A DNA stretch of 64,000 bases from Melieria omissa (lineage: Eukaryota > Arthropoda > Insecta > Diptera > Ulidiidae), in NCBI GenBank assembly GCA_963971225.1, contig OZ020270.1:73486432-73550431 (forward strand), read 5' to 3'. Of this stretch, positions 60,770 through 64,000 are shown in pieces. Numbering within the stretch: the stretch's first letter is position 1; the number at the start of each line of letters is the position of its first letter. Position numbers and translations under genes: made by a program. The notes under the pieces were generated by a model that saw nothing but the letters and a program-made list of their open reading frames with translations, made no database searches and was not told the DNA's origin.

Positions 60770-63608
60770 ATGGTTTGTTTACATTTTTCATTCCGTTGTG
60801 GTTTGAATTCAAACTGTCTTATCTGCGACTGAAGGTTTTATTAAAAATTTTGTGTATTTTCACGATTTTCACGACGAAAAAGTGTACCATTTGTGGGAAA
60901 AAACGGCGTCGGGGCACTGGACCTTTTTTTCAAGTTCCTCTCGACGACCGTAGAAGAGGCATTTGGATTGCAAAATGTAATTTTGTGTTCCCGGCTCGTT
61001 CGTTTGTTTGCGGGGATCATTTTTTGGCAACTGATTTTATCAGAGGGCCAAAAATGATCAAGTTAGTGCCACATGCAGCACCGGTGCCGTAAGTATATGA
61101 AATTTAAGCCTACCGAAACATTAAATTGGCAGTGGCAGAGCATGTGCACAAAACTTAAATTCAAATGAATTTGATTTATTATAACGCGAGCATTTCGCAT
61201 TACGATGTCCCCCAGGAGGAGCAGTTCGAAGACCTGCTAATTTTACTACATCCACCAAAAGAGTGCAAGGAGTTCTATACCCAGACAGAGTAAGTTTCAA
61301 TGAGATGTATTTGAAAACTTGATTGTAATTTATACTTGTAGCCCAATAATCCAGGAATATTTTATGGAAAAAGAAATTTCGGACTTAAAAAAAGAAGTCA
61401 AAAAATTAAAGGAGGAGAACAAGCGCCTACAGCACAGACTGGACGAATGCGAGGCGATTGTGTCAACTGTGAGATCCATATTCACAGATGGACAAGTGAG
61501 AAAAATGGTGTACCAGGTATTGTTTATTGTATTAACCACAACTTGAACGATGTTAATGCGAATTGTATATGTTTGTTTATTTCACAGAACGAAATATTAA
61601 ATGGAGTTGGCCTGATATTTCAAGCACCATATGCCTGCACGCGTCTGGGCCATGTGCATATAATCACTTATATACAAAAGGCTTCCCGCTGCCCCATGTC
61701 TCCACTCTTCAACGCTGGTATAGAATGGTTGACGTAAGTGAGGGAATTCTGTCAACAGCCATGGATTTGATGCGACACATAACAGATTTGTCAAATGAAG
61801 ACAAAATCTGTGTTCTCGCGTTCGACGAGATGAAAGTCGCAGAAACTTACGAATACGACCAAAGAGCGTACTGTGTACGGAAACCTGCCAATTATGTCCA
61901 GGTGGTGATGGCGAGGGGTCTGAAGAAATCGTGGAAGCAACCCGTTTTCTACGATTTCGACCAGCAAATGACCAAACCAATTTTGATTTCGGTAATCTCG
62001 GCACTACACCACGCAGGTTTTTCTGTGGTGGCAATTGTTTGTGACATGGGACTCACAAAACGAAAGCTGTGGAAAAGTTTGGAAGTAACAGTAGGTGAGT
62101 AATATGTTTGAATTTAATTTAATCAGTTTGAGTTTACATAAGCAATTTTTTTCGTAATTTAGACCAGCCATACTTCGAACACCCCGTGAATAAAAAGGAA
62201 AAAATATTCACTTTTGCCGACGCTCCCCATCTTCTAAAATTAATCAGAAACCACTTCCTGGACACCGAAATTATGTGGAAGGGCGAACTGCTGACAACGC
62301 GCAGCTTAGCTGATCTGCTCAAACATACGAGCACATCAGACGCGTCAATTACATTCAAACTGACGACCGAACATCTAACAGTTAAAGGAGTCGGTATGTT
62401 ATTTATGTTATGATGTTATGTTCGCTAATGTTAACAACAAAATTCGTTACAATTTTTAGCCCGTCAAAAAGTTAAGTTAACAGCACAAGTATTTTCAAAT
62501 ACCACCGCCGCTGCTATACGACGCTCATTAGGAATGGACATATACAAGCCAACACAAACAGCTGAAATGATTCAGCTTGTTAATGATTGGTTTGATGTCC
62601 TCAATTCCTCCATGGGAACATTTGGGTACCCAGGAAAGGTAATTTTTCTTTCCAATAAAGCCGAAAAATAGTTAAATTAAAAAATTTTTAAATTAAAATT
62701 TGTATGTATTTTTACAGGAACCATATGGTGTAAAGCTCAAAAGCCAAGATAAGGTTATTGAGCGGATGAATGCCTTCATGTCTTCTCCAATTATTCCAAA
62801 CAAAAAAAGTCTGGAAATATTTCAAAAAGGAATTTTAATGACTAATTCCGCCTTGGTAATGCTCCACCAATATGTTAAGGCGAAGTGCAATATGGAGTAC
62901 TTTCTAACAAACGCCTTAACCAGGATGTGTTGGAGCACTTCTTTGGGGCAATTCGAAGCAAGGGTGGTCTGAATGATCATCCTTCCCCCAAGGAGTTTAA
63001 ATACCGGCTGAGGAAATATATCTTAGGTATGTTTCATATTAATTTCGTGTAATTTTTTTAATATTAATTTTTTAATTTAATTAATTTTTTCATTAATTTC
63101 TTAATCACTATTTAGCCAGAAATACCGAGCACCTAAGAGGAATAGGCAATGTTTCTAAGGACACAACGGGTTGGCTCGGCACCGTACACAAACATGGCGA
63201 CCAGGCCGAGATTACCCTTGACAGCTTGAATGAGTCCTCAATTTCCTTCGACAGTCCTGACCCAGAGGAAGAGTCGGGAATCATCGCTGATTTTAATACG
63301 GACTCATTGCATGACATCGGCGTGCTTCATGAAGACGCAAAAAGCCAGGTCCGCGATTCCTAAGCGCAATTAAAGAAATGGAGAGCGTGTTCTACGCAAT
63401 AAATCAAATGAAAATTTCATATCGAAAAAATCTTCCGAAGCGATTGCTGGAAAAAAGCGCCCACGTAGGCGTCCCAGAGCATGTGAAGCGATTTTTCTTC
63501 ACATGCAGAATTCATTTCCGTGTGCACCATTTAAACAAGCGCTTAAAGACGATGAAGGCCAAACAGAAAATAATGGGGTACAAAAAATTCATCAAAATCA
63601 ATCTGTAA
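60770..63608 (+). pseudogene. P-like transposase, U13, long copy with exon 7 frameshift
   Basis: C lost in exon 7 at ~62912, exon 8 stop at 63361-63363, C-terminal segment 63378-63608. The C-terminal segment has the extra codon of U3/U4, but with Leu changed to Pro (CTT CCG near 63434). It also has NKRLK, the Arg form of U1/U2, so it is another mosaic. The unit is cut by the window edge in its 3' spacer, 392 bp after the last stop. Confidence 0.9.
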
Positions 63609-64000
63609 AACTGGGAGAGAAAAAAGGTGAAATTAATCATTCCATTTTTTAAATATTTGTTTACTTATACAGCACACGCAGCGGCCACACCTTCACTAGC
63701 TAGAGGCTTCAAGACAGCAGTGCACTCTGAAAGTGGTAAGAGAAACAAAAGTTAAAATCATTACATTTTTTAAATTTATATTTACTTATACAGCACATGC
63801 GGCTACAGCCCTTCGTTGGAGTCTTGCCTGACTGATGTTAAATAAACGATTGAGCTCAACCGCTCACGACGCCTCTCTGATCAAGTACTGAGCGGTGACC
63901 AATAAGGTACACCATAATGGACAGCGAGAAGGTTTAGTGGGTTCAAGTCTCACACTGACGGCTTCGGCCAAGGGCTTTCGATGCTTCCTCCTCGTAAAAC

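Larger units (their letters stand above)
3112..64000 (+). repeat. tandem array of P-element-like transposase units, 13 copies
   Basis: The same unit recurs head to tail. A fixed point in the first transposase exon lies at 3243, 8429, 13658, 18794, 23930, 28219, 32508, 36797, 41932, 46221, 51357, 56486 and 60775. Spacings are 5186, 5229, 5136, 5136, 4289, 4289, 4289, 5135, 4289, 5136, 5129 and 4289 bp. Copies look almost identical by eye apart from a few shared indels and substitutions. Long copies are U1-U4, U8, U10, U11 and U13; short copies are U5, U6, U7, U9 and U12. The array is interrupted on the left by the BEL element and runs out of the window on the right, so the true copy number is larger. 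Confidence 0.97.

Noticed and set aside
3112..64000. Simple assembly duplication of one unit
   Set aside because: The copies carry distinct private and shared variants (indels, micro-inversion, substitutions) in a mosaic order, which mechanical duplication of one contig would not create. Raw reads are still needed for the exact count.

Overview
The window looks like nuclear DNA of an insect, most likely a higher fly. This is inferred from the mobile elements (BEL/Pao retrotransposon, P-type transposase with many 50-100 nt introns, tRNA-derived SINE), the AT-rich introns with GT...AG ends, and one terminus resembling the Drosophila P-element inverted repeat. No ordinary host gene is visible.

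Left flank, 1-3111 (minus strand): the 5' part of a BEL/Pao LTR retrotransposon. From right to left it has a TG...CA LTR (2780-3111), a probable primer-binding site, a leader holding a 51-bp minisatellite, a complete gag (724-2046) with three CCHC knuckles, and the start of pol (aspartic protease region), which runs off the window. Gag ends in UGA followed by CUAG and pol continues in the same frame. The LTR edge meets array sequence in the middle of a repeat unit, so this element appears to have inserted into the array rather than to bound it.

Array, 3112-64000 (plus strand): thirteen head-to-tail copies (U1-U13; U1 lacks its left end and U13 is cut by the window edge) of a 4.3-5.2 kb unit. 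Each unit holds (1) a block rich in TATTCGA motifs, (2) a P-element/THAP9-type transposase gene in at least eight exons (THAP zinc finger, coiled coil, RNase H-like domain with the insertion carrying a DAPHLLKLIRN motif, and C-terminal domain), (3) a 3' spacer with two exon-like blocks and a tRNA T-arm-like hairpin, (4) a P-like terminus beginning CATGATGAAATAA, and (5) a TTAA-flanked ~1.05-1.08 kb inverted-repeat element with a tRNA-type SINE nested in it. Units come in a long form (~5.13-5.23 kb) and a short form (4,289 bp) that lacks the same 815 bp and 31 bp in every short copy.

No copy can be read as a full transposase. All share a one-base phase mismatch between exons 3 and 4 and a shift before the C-terminal segment. 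Eight copies also share a one-base deletion just before the motif holding the expected catalytic Glu. What stays open in every copy is the N-terminal THAP plus coiled-coil part, about 210 residues to the next stop, which resembles the layout of the truncated KP-type P repressor. Tandem arrays of P-homologous genes are known from the Drosophila obscura group (guanche/subobscura); this array is a comparable but structurally different case. The distribution of markers among copies shows unequal exchange or conversion within the array.
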